Positions 25,223-34,319 of a stretch of DNA of 64,000 nucleotides are shown here, piece by piece; position 1 is the stretch's first letter, and each line of letters begins with the position of its first letter. The stretch comes from Brevibacillus brevis (GTDB lineage: Bacteria > Bacillota > Bacilli > Brevibacillales > Brevibacillaceae): NCBI RefSeq assembly GCF_022026395.1, contig NZ_CP041767.1, positions 5,334,001-5,398,000 of the forward strand, in the 5' to 3' direction. The notes beneath the pieces were generated by a model. That model saw only the letters and a program-made list of their open reading frames with translations, was not told the DNA's origin and did no database searches. The position numbers and the translations under genes were made by a program.

Positions 25223-26179
25223 TTACTTCATCCATTTCACATTCTCTTTTTTCTCTTCATTTACCAACAATGTAAAAACATCCGGTCGCGAGTAATGTCC
25301 AACGACATCAAAATCGAATTGGCTATAAGCGATATCGCGCATGTCCAGATCAGCGTAGAGAATCTCCTCCCGACCAAAAACAGGCTCGACGATATAGTCA
25401 CCCAATGGCCCTACAATCGCACTTCCACCTCTGCTCATCTCGTCTGGTGAAGAGATCAGATCGTCGTAGCAGGCCAAATCAGTCGGATACATATCTTTTG
25501 TTACGTACTGATTGCTCGATAAAACAAAGCATCTGCCCTCCAATGCGATATGCCGGATGGTAGCTTGCCACGCATCCCTCGCGTCTGCTGTAGGTGCGAT
25601 GTAGATTTGAACGCCTTTTGCATACATCGCTGCTCGCGCTAGCGGCATATAATTTTCCCAACAAATCAGGGCCCCGATCTTACCGTAAGGAGTATCAAAT
25701 ACCGGCAAAGTACTTCCGTCCCCTTCGCCCCAAATCAACCGTTCGGATGCAGTCGGCTTCAGCTTGCGATGCACGCCGAGCAACTCACCATCTGGTCCGA
25801 AAAATAAGACGGAACAATATAAGGTGCCGCCGCTATTTTCATTGTCTCTCTCGATCACACCAATGACGAGATACACGCCAGCCTTGCGCGCTGCCTCCCC
25901 GAGCCTGTCTGTCTCTTCACTCGGGACGACAATCGAATTGTCCCAATAACGAAACCAGTCTTTACGCCCCTCAGCGGAACGACTGCCTACTTTTGCTCCA
26001 AAAGCAAGGCCTCTCGGATACGCAGGGATAAAAGCTTCGGGAAAAACGACGATTTTCGCTCCTTTTTCGCCTGCTTCCAATGTCAGTGAAACTGCCTTCT
26101 CCGTACTTCCCTCTCGATCCATTATGACCGAAGCAGCTTGAACAACGGCTACTCGTACGTTATGTTGCTGGATTGACAT
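25223..26179 (-). CDS. Nitrilase
   Basis: A 318-residue carbon-nitrogen hydrolase. The catalytic triad is visible: Glu48 (FPEAF), the Lys of HRKLKPT near 139, and Cys173 (LICWENY). The CWENYMPLAR context is typical of true nitrilases, which convert nitriles to acids and ammonia, rather than amidases. GGGAGG precedes the ATG. It is monocistronic with its own terminator. Aryl or arylaceto nitriles are the usual substrates; that is family knowledge, not seen here. Confidence 0.93.
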   Translation of the reverse strand: MSIQQHNVRVAVVQAASVIMDREGSTEKAVSLTLEAGEKGAKIVVFPEAFIPAYPRGLAFGAKVGSRSAEGRKDWFRYWDNSIVVPSEETDRLGEAARKAGVYLVIGVIERDNENSGGTLYCSVLFFGPDGELLGVHRKLKPTASERLIWGEGDGSTLPVFDTPYGKIGALICWENYMPLARAAMYAKGVQIYIAPTADARDAWQATIRHIALEGRCFVLSSNQYVTKDMYPTDLACYDDLISSPDEMSRGGSAIVGPLGDYIVEPVFGREEILYADLDMRDIAYSQFDFDVVGHYSRPDVFTLLVNEEKKENVKWMK

Positions 26180-26246
26180 GTTACATCCCTCCCAAATAGA
26201 GCATCTGCCTTGCTTTCCTATTATTCGGCGTACCCGACTGGCTCCC

Positions 26247-26819
26247 CTACTCCTGCAACGCTTTTATATCCTCGATAATTTGATTGTAAGGCACGTCCGT
26301 CATTCCTTCATAACGGTTAACCACTGTTCCCTTTTGATCGACCAAGTATAAAAACGTGTCGTGGATGATTTGATCGGAATTAGGGTCCTTTTCTATCGGA
26401 GTCTTGAATGATTTGAGAATAAATGTTTTGATCTCTTCAAATCCATAGCCAGTCAATGCATGCCAATTGGAGAAATCCGCATTGAATTTACCCAGATAGG
26501 ACTTCAATGCCTCTGGCGTATCTCTTTCTGGATCAACCGAGAAAGAAACAAACTCCACATCCACACCAGCTTCTTTTGCTTTTTTCTGCAATTCAGCCAT
26601 GTTTGCTGTCATCGTAGGACAAACGGTTCCGCAATACGTAAAGACAAAGTTAGCAACCCATACCTTATTTTCCAGATCTTTTGATGAAAAAGGCTTCCCT
26701 TCCTGATCCGTATAAGCAAATTCATTGACCGGATAGTTGTAATCATATCTTGCTGGACCACACGCAGTTACCAAAACCATCAGGATACTGAGCATGATCA
26801 ACCAAGCTGTTTTTTTCAT
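26247..26819 (-). CDS. SCO1/SenC copper chaperone lipoprotein
   Basis: A 190-residue lipoprotein (lipobox VTAC, Cys20) with a thioredoxin-like SCO domain. The copper ligands are Cys63 and Cys67 (TYCGTVCP) and His153 (IIHDTFLYL). SCO proteins deliver copper to the CuA centre of cytochrome c oxidase. Here the neighbouring oxidase is of the quinol type without CuA, so the partner may be another oxidase. AGGAG precedes the ATG. It follows a cytochrome c gene by 15 bases. Confidence 0.93.
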   Translation of the reverse strand: MKKTAWLIMLSILMVLVTACGPARYDYNYPVNEFAYTDQEGKPFSSKDLENKVWVANFVFTYCGTVCPTMTANMAELQKKAKEAGVDVEFVSFSVDPERDTPEALKSYLGKFNADFSNWHALTGYGFEEIKTFILKSFKTPIEKDPNSDQIIHDTFLYLVDQKGTVVNRYEGMTDVPYNQIIEDIKALQE

Positions 26820-26834
26820 TGTACCACCCCTCTC

Positions 26835-27161
26835 CTATTCTTTTTTCTCAGAGAGCCACTTCGCTAACTGGCCGATTTCTTCTGGGCTGAGTACATTTTC
26901 ATAACCAGGCATGCCATTTGCGCCGGCCGTAATGATTTCAACGAGTTTTTCCTCCGTCATTTTCGAGCCAACTTGCTGCAAGCTTGGACCCACCCTACCG
27001 GATAAATCGTTACCGTGGCAGCTCATGCAATTATTTTTGTATAGCTTCATCGCACTTTTATCTGCATCTGCAACTTCTGTTTGCCCTTCCGTCGCGCCAT
27101 TGCTGCATGCAGATGCAACCAGGAACAGCGAACCAATGAAGAGATACTTGATGGCTTTCAC
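26835..27161 (-). CDS. Lipoprotein cytochrome c
   Basis: A 108-residue small cytochrome c with a lipobox (ASAC, Cys19), the haem motif CMSCH (45-49) and a Met84 ligand (NGMPGY). It resembles the c-551 type (CccB-like) membrane-anchored cytochromes of Bacillales that carry electrons on the outer face of the membrane. The start is GTG with GGGGGG in front. It lies between the quinol oxidase operon and the SCO gene. Confidence 0.92.
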   Translation of the reverse strand: MKAIKYLFIGSLFLVASACSNGATEGQTEVADADKSAMKLYKNNCMSCHGNDLSGRVGPSLQQVGSKMTEEKLVEIITAGANGMPGYENVLSPEEIGQLAKWLSEKKE

Positions 27162-27242
27162 AGAACCCCCCTACCTTTCCTACGGGAAAACCGTTACCTT
27201 ACAAAAAGGGACGGCCTGCTGTATCCGCTAGACCAAGAATCA

Positions 27243-27265
27243 GGGCGTACAGCAGTACGCCCCCG
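27243..27265 (-). terminator. Hairpin between qoxD and cytochrome c genes
   Basis: GGGCGTAC and GTACGCCC form an 8-base stem with a very short loop after the qoxD stop. There is no T-run, so it may reduce rather than stop transcription into the cytochrome c and SCO genes. Confidence 0.45.
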
Positions 27266-27282
27266 ATTAAATTCGCTCATGA

Positions 27283-27615
27283 TTATAGCGCGACCATGTT
27301 GTACATCATGATCCAGATAGAGCCGATCACGATGAGGAATACGATAAACAACCCGAGTAAGAGCGACATCAAGTTGTAGCGTGGTTTATCCTCTTCTTTC
27401 AGGTGCATGAAGAAGAATAACTGGACAATAAACTGGAACAGAGCCGCTCCTAAATAGATGATGAGTCGCTTATCACTATCCAGCCAACCGTTTTCTAGTG
27501 CCATAATAGGAATGATTGTGAATACAAGCGACAAGACGAAACCAATCACATACGATTTCAAAGAACCATGACCGCCGTGTTGTTCTGTCGTGCCATGCAC
27601 AGATTGCTTGCTCAA
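27283..27615 (-). CDS. qoxD: Quinol oxidase subunit IV
   Basis: A 110-residue membrane protein with three helices, CyoD/QoxD family (VQLFFFMHLKEEDKPRYNL is the typical loop). It helps assemble the haem-copper quinol oxidase. The start is TTG directly after the stop of qoxC, with GGTGA in front. Last gene of the qoxABCD block. Confidence 0.9.
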   Translation of the reverse strand: MSKQSVHGTTEQHGGHGSLKSYVIGFVLSLVFTIIPIMALENGWLDSDKRLIIYLGAALFQFIVQLFFFMHLKEEDKPRYNLMSLLLGLFIVFLIVIGSIWIMMYNMVAL

Positions 27616-28212
27616 TTAATTCACCCCCATCACATACACGATGGTGAAGACGAAAATCCAGACCACATCAAGGAAATGCCAGAACAAGCTGATGATGTTA
27701 ACTTTTCGTTTCGTTACGGGTGTAATCCCGTGCTTCGCGATTTGCATGATGACGATGATCATCCACCCCATACCGAGCGTCACGTGCAAACCATGCGTTC
27801 CTACCAATGTGTAAAAGGCAGTCAGGAATGCGCTCGTTCCAATCGTTGCCCCTTCACTAACCATATGAATGAACTCGTTGATTTCCAGGAACAAGAAGGA
27901 TGCTCCCAAAAATATGGTAACTCCCAGCCAGTTCATCAAAGCAAGACGATTTCCCTTATTCATAGCGAGAATCGCAAGACCGCTCGTAAAGCTACTGGTC
28001 AGCAAAATAAACGTACTCGCGTAAATCCCATTCATCTGGAACAGATCTTTTGGACCTGGACCACCATCCGTGCTCCCTTGCAGTACGATATAAGTCGCAA
28101 ACAAGGTAGCGAACAAGATGACATCCGTCATGAGGTAGATCCAAAAGGCAAACGTGCGCAATTCCTCTTGGTCTGGATGATGATCATGATGTCCAGCATT
28201 CACATTAGCCAT
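27616..28212 (-). CDS. qoxC: Quinol oxidase subunit III
   Basis: A 198-residue membrane protein with five helices, CyoC/QoxC family. The His-rich N-terminus (GHHDHHPDQEEL), the WIYLMTDVILFATLFA first helix and the later GTHGLHVTLGMGWM are typical. Its ATG overlaps the qoxB stop (TAATG), so the subunits are made together. Confidence 0.93.
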   Translation of the reverse strand: MANVNAGHHDHHPDQEELRTFAFWIYLMTDVILFATLFATYIVLQGSTDGGPGPKDLFQMNGIYASTFILLTSSFTSGLAILAMNKGNRLALMNWLGVTIFLGASFLFLEINEFIHMVSEGATIGTSAFLTAFYTLVGTHGLHVTLGMGWMIIVIMQIAKHGITPVTKRKVNIISLFWHFLDVVWIFVFTIVYVMGVN

Positions 28213-30185
28213 TACGTAATCACCCTCCCTGCTTCCGCCTCTGTACGTTTAATCTCTTCCACCGTGACGTAGTAGTCCGTGTCGTAGTTAAACGAGTGAA
28301 CAACCATACATGCAATCACACTGATAAACCCTGGTACAGCCATCCATAACCAATCAAAAATCAAACCGAATCCGACAAAGAACCAGAACATGGACATCAC
28401 AATCGGAATACCGGAGTTTTTCGGCATATGAATCGGTTCCAGTTCTACTTTCGCCGGCTTTTCCAAGCCTTGCTCGATGCGCAGCTTTCTTTCATGCCAA
28501 TCATCTTGAGACGTTACCTGCGGCATGACGGCAAAGTTATAGAACGGAGCGGGAGAAGGAATCGACCACTCCAATGTACGAGCATTCCACGGGTCGCCTG
28601 TTGTATCTCTCTTCATGTGTTTGATGCTGTGTGCAATATCCCAAATTTGGACAAGGAATGCAGCACCCATGATTACGGCACCAATCGTAGATACCAGGTT
28701 CATTTCGAACCAGCCTTTGTCCCAGCCGTACGTGTAAAGACGACGTGTCATCCCCATCAAGCCCAATGCGTATTGTGGCATGAAGCACAGGTAGAACCCG
28801 ATGTTCCACAGCCAGAAAGCCCAACGGCCAATCCGCTCATTCAGCTTGAAGCCAAAAATTTTCGGCCACCAGTAGTACAAGCCAGCGAAGAATCCAAACA
28901 CGACACCCGCAATAATTACTTGGTGGAAGTGTGCAATGAGGAAGTAGCTGTTGTGATATTGAAAGTCAGCAGGTGCCACTGAGAGAAGTACACCCGTCAT
29001 CCCACCAATGACGAAGTTCGGGATAATCCCGACCGTCCACAGCATCGGCGTCTCGAACGTAATTTTTCCTCGGAACATCGTAAACAGCCAGTTAAACACT
29101 TTTACACCAGTCGGAATCGCAATCAACATCGTCGTGACGGCGAAGAATGCATTGACGTCCGCACCGGAGCCCATTGTGAAGAAATGATGCGCCCATACGA
29201 GGAACGAGAGAACGCTAATGATGATCATGGCGAATACCATGGATTTGTAGCCAAACAGCTTTTTGCGTGAGAACGTCGCAACGATCTCGGAGAAAATCCC
29301 GAACGCTGGCAAAACGATAATGTAAACCTCCGGGTGACCCCACATCCAAATCAGGTTGATGTACATCATCGGATTACCGCCGCCATCCAAGGTGAAGAAG
29401 TGCCCACCCAAATAGCGGTCGATAAACAGCAGTGCCAATGTTACCGTCAAGATTGGGAATGCGAAAACGATTGCGATACAACTCGACAAAACTGACCAGG
29501 AAAACATCGGCATTTTCATCAAAGTCATACCTGGAGCACGCACTTTCAAGATCGTGACGATAAAGTTAATCCCGGTCATCAAACTACCAATACCTGAGAT
29601 CTGAATCCCCCAAATGTAGAAATCCTGACCCGGTCCCGGGTTAAAGGCTAGCTCCGAATACGGCGGATAAGCCAGCCAACCTGCATCAGGAGAACCCCCA
29701 ATGACGAAGGACAAGTTAAACAGCATCGCCCCTGAGAAAAACAGCCAGAAGCTGAGCGCATTCAAAAACGGAAAGGCTACGTCACGTGCACCGAGTTGCA
29801 GCGGCACGATAACATTGAACAATCCAAACATAAGCGGCATCGCCATAAACAGAATCATAATGACGCCATGCGTCGTAAAAATCTGGTTGTAGTGATCCCC
29901 ACTCAAAAACTGCATCTCAGGCATGACGAGCTGTGCCCGCATCAGGAGAGCATCTACCCCTCCTCGAAACAGCATGAGAACGGAAGCGAGAATGTACATA
30001 ATACCGATCTTTTTGTGATCGACAGTTGTCAGCCATTCGCGCCAGAGCCATCCCCATTTTTTAAAGTAAGTCAGCACTGATACGATTGCGATGATACTGA
30101 GCACAATGCTGACGTCCGCACCGTAAATAAGTGGATCGCCTGTTACGAAAAATTCAGAGGCGAATTCTTTCACACTCTCCCACAT
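28212..30185 (-). CDS. qoxB: Quinol oxidase subunit I
   Basis: A 657-residue membrane protein with about 14-15 helices, the catalytic subunit of a haem-copper oxidase. The CuB ligand and crosslinked His-Tyr are in WGHPEVYI, the other CuB His pair in WAHHFFTMG, and haem ligands in HFHQV. It reduces oxygen to water and pumps protons. The C-terminal 60 residues and the length match QoxB/CyoB rather than CtaD. GGAGGAGAG precedes the ATG. Confidence 0.95.
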   Translation of the reverse strand: MWESVKEFASEFFVTGDPLIYGADVSIVLSIIAIVSVLTYFKKWGWLWREWLTTVDHKKIGIMYILASVLMLFRGGVDALLMRAQLVMPEMQFLSGDHYNQIFTTHGVIMILFMAMPLMFGLFNVIVPLQLGARDVAFPFLNALSFWLFFSGAMLFNLSFVIGGSPDAGWLAYPPYSELAFNPGPGQDFYIWGIQISGIGSLMTGINFIVTILKVRAPGMTLMKMPMFSWSVLSSCIAIVFAFPILTVTLALLFIDRYLGGHFFTLDGGGNPMMYINLIWMWGHPEVYIIVLPAFGIFSEIVATFSRKKLFGYKSMVFAMIIISVLSFLVWAHHFFTMGSGADVNAFFAVTTMLIAIPTGVKVFNWLFTMFRGKITFETPMLWTVGIIPNFVIGGMTGVLLSVAPADFQYHNSYFLIAHFHQVIIAGVVFGFFAGLYYWWPKIFGFKLNERIGRWAFWLWNIGFYLCFMPQYALGLMGMTRRLYTYGWDKGWFEMNLVSTIGAVIMGAAFLVQIWDIAHSIKHMKRDTTGDPWNARTLEWSIPSPAPFYNFAVMPQVTSQDDWHERKLRIEQGLEKPAKVELEPIHMPKNSGIPIVMSMFWFFVGFGLIFDWLWMAVPGFISVIACMVVHSFNYDTDYYVTVEEIKRTEAEAGRVIT

Positions 30186-30220
30186 CGTTGTTTCTCTCCT
30201 CCCTCTTCCAATTCAACCGA

Positions 30221-31126
30221 CTATTCTTTCACCCTCGCTGGCGGTTGCACTCTCGTAGATAAGCCGTGATTGTGTGAAGCAGCGTACTTGGTCACAGTCA
30301 TCTCGTACAACCCTTCAGGGAAAGCGGAGAAATAACGCACATCCGATGTTCCTTGTTTAGTCAGCTCTTTGTAACCATCCAACGTCAGCTCAGGGGAAGT
30401 ATGTTTCACCTGATTCACCCATTGATCAAAGTCTTCTTGGGAAGTCGCATTCGCCGTGAAAAACATCTTCGCAAATTCTTTTCCGGTAAAGTTCGCACCT
30501 GATCCCATGTATTCACCCTGTTCATCTGCTTGCAGGTAGAGAGTCATAGACATGCCAGACATGGCATAAATCTGACCGCCTAGCTGTGGAATCCAGAATG
30601 AATTCATCGGAGCGTCAGATGTCACTTCGAAACGTACCGGCACATCCTCTGGGAACTGCACATAGTTCACAGTGGCAATGCCTTGTTCAGGATATTGGAA
30701 CAGCCACTTCCAATCCAAATTCGTCACTTGAATCGTGATCGGTTTCTTTTCGGATTCCAACGGCTTGGATGGCTCCAACGAATAGGTGTACCGAACTGTC
30801 ACGATCCCAATTAACGTAATAATGATGATGGGAATGCCCCACCAAATGATTTCCAGTTTCGTACTGTGTTCCCAATCAGGCGTGTACTTCGCCTTTCTTC
30901 CTTTTCTGTCACGGTATCGCCATACAATGACAAAAGTAAGAATTAGTACAGGAACAATCACGATTAGCGTTAAAAGCGTGGATAAAATCATTAAGTCCTT
31001 TTGCTGTTCACCAATGGGTCCTTTCGGATCGAGCACGATATAGTTATCAGCGCAACCGGTCGTCAAGAACAGCAGGATGAACATGAACAAAAATGACATA
31101 CAGCGTACTGTCTTGGACGTCTTCAT
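30221..31126 (-). CDS. qoxA: Quinol oxidase subunit II
   Basis: A 301-residue lipoprotein (TTGC lipobox) with two membrane helices and a cupredoxin domain. The region SFWIPQLGGQIYAMSGM is that of quinol oxidases, and the Cys-containing CuA loop is absent, so electrons come from menaquinol, not cytochrome c. The start MKTSKTVR (31124-31126) has GAGG in front. First gene of the operon; about 200 bases upstream carry its promoter, which I could not place exactly. Confidence 0.93.
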   Translation of the reverse strand: MKTSKTVRCMSFLFMFILLFLTTGCADNYIVLDPKGPIGEQQKDLMILSTLLTLIVIVPVLILTFVIVWRYRDRKGRKAKYTPDWEHSTKLEIIWWGIPIIIITLIGIVTVRYTYSLEPSKPLESEKKPITIQVTNLDWKWLFQYPEQGIATVNYVQFPEDVPVRFEVTSDAPMNSFWIPQLGGQIYAMSGMSMTLYLQADEQGEYMGSGANFTGKEFAKMFFTANATSQEDFDQWVNQVKHTSPELTLDGYKELTKQGTSDVRYFSAFPEGLYEMTVTKYAASHNHGLSTRVQPPARVKE

Positions 31127-31280
31127 GTCCTTGTCCTCATCTCCTATCACCATGCACGGGGTACTATTGAAACAAGTCTTACTCTAAAGCCGGACCGATG
31201 GAGTGTCACCAGCCAATGACAAAGTGGATCAACCAGCCATGTTCAAGAATCCGCTGCATTTTGGACACTTTTTAGACATA

Positions 31281-31312
31281 AAAAGAAAAAGACCACCCCA
31301 AGGCGGCCCTTC
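31281..31312 (-). terminator. Terminator of the decarboxylase gene
   Basis: The minus strand has CCGCC and GGTGG around a TTGG loop, then CTTTTTCTTTTT. It lies 15 bases past the stop of the decarboxylase gene. Confidence 0.7.
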
Positions 31313-31326
31313 CTCCTATTATTTGG

Positions 31327-32787
31327 TTATTCCTTGATGACACGTATGGTCTGTAGCGTGGGGTCTTCGAAGCCCTGAACAGGCAAACCTGCCTCGATGT
31401 TTTTCTTCGTATAGATGAGGTTCTCTTCCGAAATGATTTCCCCCGGGATAAAGATCGGAATACCTGGTGGATATACCATGACAAACTCCGCGATAATTCT
31501 TCCCACGGATTGTTCGACGGGAATCATCTCTGTCGGTGCGTAAAATGCATCGCGTGGGGTGACAGCGAGTACCGGTATTTTGGGAAGCTGCATTTTCGGG
31601 CGAGCTTTTCTGTTTCCTTGATCCTCGGACCCGGCAGCCAGCTCCTCCAAGGCATAGACAAGGATTTGCAAATCTTCTTTCGTATCACTTGGTGTGATAA
31701 TGCACACGATGTTGTACAGGTCAGATAGCTCTACCTCTATGTTATAGCGATCGCGGAGCCATTTTTCAGCTTCATATCCCGTAATGCCGAGGTCTTTTAC
31801 CGAGATGACCAGCTTGGTCGGATCATGAGCAAACGCTCCATTTGTCCCGATAATTTCTCTCCCAATGCAGTACAAATGATTAATTTTATTGATTTGTGCC
31901 CGTGCTTCATTTGCCAATTGAATCGTTTGATCCAATAGCGTTTTCCCCGATGTAACCAACCGCTTTCTCGCCACATCGAGCGAAGCAAGCAGTAAATAGG
32001 AAGTGGATGTCGTCGTGAGCATGCTATAGATAGCTTGTACACGCTGAATCGAAACGAGATTTCCCTGAATGTTCAACAACGAACTTTGCGTTAGGGAGCC
32101 TCCTAATTTATGCATACTGCTTGCTGCCATATCTGCACCAGCTTGCATCGCCGATAGTGGGAGCTTGGGATGGAAGTGAACATGTGAGCCATGCGCTTCA
32201 TCTACGAGTACAGGCACCCCTCTGGCATGCGCAACTTGAACGATGCCCTTCAAGTCACCAGCAATTCCGAAATAGGTCGGGTTGATGACGAGAACTGCCT
32301 TTGCATCAGGATGTTGTTCCAATGCTTTTTCCACAGCTTGTGGTGTAATTCCATGTGAGATCCCGAAGACAGGGTCTATTTCTGGATGTAAAAAGATAGG
32401 AGTCGCACCGGATAAAACAATTCCGCTCATGATAGATTTGTGTACATTCCGTGGCACGATGATCTTATCGCCGGGATTACAAACCGCCATAATCATGGTC
32501 ATGATGACTCCGCTCGTACCTTGAACAGAAAATATGGTGTGATCAGCGCCAAAGGCTTCAGCAGCCAACTCCTGCGCTTGTTTGATAATCCCTTTTGGTT
32601 GATGCAAATCGTCCAATGGTTCAATGTTAATCAAATCGATGGAAAGTGCATTTTTTCCCATGAACCATCGAAATTCAGGATCCATCCCTTTCCCTTTTTT
32701 ATGACCTGGTATATGGAATTGGATTGGATTCTTCTGGGCATGCTTTCTCAGCCCGTTAAAGAGCGGCGTTTGCCCTTGAATCAACAT
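31327..32787 (-). CDS. speA: Orn/Lys/Arg decarboxylase, SpeA-like
   Basis: A 486-residue PLP enzyme of the fold-type I Orn/Lys/Arg decarboxylase family of Bacillales. The N-terminus (FHIPGHKKGKGMDP) is characteristic, DEAHGSHVHF carries the PLP Asp, and SMHKLGGSLTQ the PLP lysine. Arginine decarboxylation to agmatine (SpeA, first step of polyamine synthesis) is the best guess; lysine is also possible. The frame continues 37 codons upstream, but ATG 32785-32787 has a GAGGTGGG ribosome site 5 bases away. It is monocistronic, divergent from the HisC-like gene. Confidence 0.88.
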   Translation of the reverse strand: MLIQGQTPLFNGLRKHAQKNPIQFHIPGHKKGKGMDPEFRWFMGKNALSIDLINIEPLDDLHQPKGIIKQAQELAAEAFGADHTIFSVQGTSGVIMTMIMAVCNPGDKIIVPRNVHKSIMSGIVLSGATPIFLHPEIDPVFGISHGITPQAVEKALEQHPDAKAVLVINPTYFGIAGDLKGIVQVAHARGVPVLVDEAHGSHVHFHPKLPLSAMQAGADMAASSMHKLGGSLTQSSLLNIQGNLVSIQRVQAIYSMLTTTSTSYLLLASLDVARKRLVTSGKTLLDQTIQLANEARAQINKINHLYCIGREIIGTNGAFAHDPTKLVISVKDLGITGYEAEKWLRDRYNIEVELSDLYNIVCIITPSDTKEDLQILVYALEELAAGSEDQGNRKARPKMQLPKIPVLAVTPRDAFYAPTEMIPVEQSVGRIIAEFVMVYPPGIPIFIPGEIISEENLIYTKKNIEAGLPVQGFEDPTLQTIRVIKE

Positions 32788-33013
32788 TTTTCCCACCTCA
32801 CTATCCTTCCGTGTTGTTTGAATGAGTGATGTTTCTGGGCTGATTATAAAGGAAGCGGCTCCTTCCTTCATGATCCAATCTTGACTTTTATGAACCATCC
32901 AATTTGTGCCCTTCCTCGTAATTGGTCTGTTTCATCTTTCGTAAATTGGCTGGTTACAGTGCCGGAGATTTCCCTTACAGTGTTGCTACCATGAAGTTTT
33001 GGAGGCTATATAG

Positions 33014-34129
33014 ATGAAACAGCTGCCCACGATCCCATCACGCAAAACACTAGAAAAGATACAATCCTATCAACCTGGAATGCCGATTTGGGAGATAAAA
33101 AAAATGTACGGACTCTCTTCTATCATGAAATTAGCCTCAAATGAAAATCCACTCGGCCCATCCCCCAAGATCATCCGCGCCATTCTCGGTGCGCTCCCGG
33201 AGCTGCATCGTTACCCGGATGCCCATGCAACGACGCTGAAAGAGCATTTGGCAGATCATCTTGAGTTAAGTCCGGAGCAATTAATCATCACGAATGGCGG
33301 CGACGAACTGATCAAGCTCATCTCCGAGACCTATCTGGAGCCCGAGGACGAAATCGTCGTGACTTCGCCGACCTTTTCTGAATATGAATTCGGCGCGCAT
33401 CTCATGGGAGCTGTCATCAAAACGGTTCCGCTTGATACCGATTACGCATTCAACGTCTCAGCAATTTTGGCAGCGATCACAGATCGAACAAAGCTTGTCT
33501 ACCTTTGTTCCCCAAATAACCCGACAGGCACCTATTTGACTCATCAGGACTTGACGGCATTGCTAGACCAATTGCCAGATGAGGTGCTTATTGTACTCGA
33601 CGCTGCTTACAGTCACTATGCAACGGCTGACGATTACACAACAGGTATTGAATTTGTCCGCCAAGGATACCCTGTTCTCGTCTTGCAAACCTTCTCGAAA
33701 ATTTACGCGCTTGCAGGTATTCGCATCGGATTTGGTGTCGCTCACCCCTCGGTGATCCAAAAAATCCTGAAAGTAAAAGAACCGTTTAACGTCAATTCCT
33801 TGGCACAAATAGCCGCCATTACCGCTCTTGGAGACGTAGAGCATTTTGAAAAATCCCTCACAGAAAACACCAAAGGCCGCAAGCAGCTCTACGATGCATT
33901 CGATGAAATGAATATTCCTTACACCGTGAGTATGTCTAATTTTATCTTGGCAAAATTCGGGCCAAATGCGGGTAGGATTTATCAAGAGTTGCTGGAAAGA
34001 GGAATCATTTTGCGGTACGGAGAGACCTGGGGGTTACCGGAGCATATTCGAATCAGTGTAGGTACGCTGGAAGAAAATCAAATTCTCATCCAAAACCTCC
34101 GTGAGCTATTGCCTATCGCAGGAAAATGA
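33014..34129 (+). CDS. hisC: Histidinol-phosphate aminotransferase-like enzyme
   Basis: A 371-residue class I/II aminotransferase. SNENPLGPSP near the N-terminus, SPNNPTGTY and the PLP lysine motif QTFSKIYALAGIRIG are typical of HisC. It transfers an amino group between glutamate and imidazole-acetol phosphate, or acts on aromatic keto acids as HisC homologues can. No other his genes are near, so a second copy is likely. GGAGG precedes the ATG and a strong terminator follows. Confidence 0.88.
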   Translation: MKQLPTIPSRKTLEKIQSYQPGMPIWEIKKMYGLSSIMKLASNENPLGPSPKIIRAILGALPELHRYPDAHATTLKEHLADHLELSPEQLIITNGGDELIKLISETYLEPEDEIVVTSPTFSEYEFGAHLMGAVIKTVPLDTDYAFNVSAILAAITDRTKLVYLCSPNNPTGTYLTHQDLTALLDQLPDEVLIVLDAAYSHYATADDYTTGIEFVRQGYPVLVLQTFSKIYALAGIRIGFGVAHPSVIQKILKVKEPFNVNSLAQIAAITALGDVEHFEKSLTENTKGRKQLYDAFDEMNIPYTVSMSNFILAKFGPNAGRIYQELLERGIILRYGETWGLPEHIRISVGTLEENQILIQNLRELLPIAGK

Positions 34130-34130
34130 A

Positions 34131-34170
34131 CAAAAAACACCGGCTAGAAAATGTCCGGTGTTTTTTCTTT
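34131..34170 (+). terminator. Terminator of the hisC-like gene
   Basis: AAAAAACACCGG and CCGGTGTTTTTT form a 12-base stem immediately after the stop. Confidence 0.88.
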
Positions 34171-34199
34171 TGCAAAGTGTTTATGAAGCTGAATTCCCC

Positions 34200-34302
34200 T
34201 TGTGTTTACCCGTCGCCAATACTATACTGAATGCAAATTCCCCAGTCATTTCCACCGGCAGGAATGACTGAAATTTCATAACTTCACGAAAGCTTGCATT
34301 CA
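34200..34302 (+). promoter_or_regulatory. Promoter and structured leader of the MFS gene
   Basis: TTGTGT (34200-34205) and TATACT (34223-34228) are 17 bases apart. Downstream are two nested inverted repeats: TGAATGCAA (34228-34236) with TTGCATTCA (34294-34302), and AGTCATT (34244-34250) with AATGACT (34263-34269). The outer arm ends 18 bases before the MFS start, so folding could affect transcription or translation of the exporter. Confidence 0.5.
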
Positions 34303-34319
34303 ATAGAAAGGTGGATCAG

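Noticed and set aside
27568..28982. Long plus-strand frames opposite the qox genes
   Set aside because: They are mirror frames of qoxB and qoxC; the translations are rich in His, Gln and Cys without any family signature, and no ribosome site is seen.
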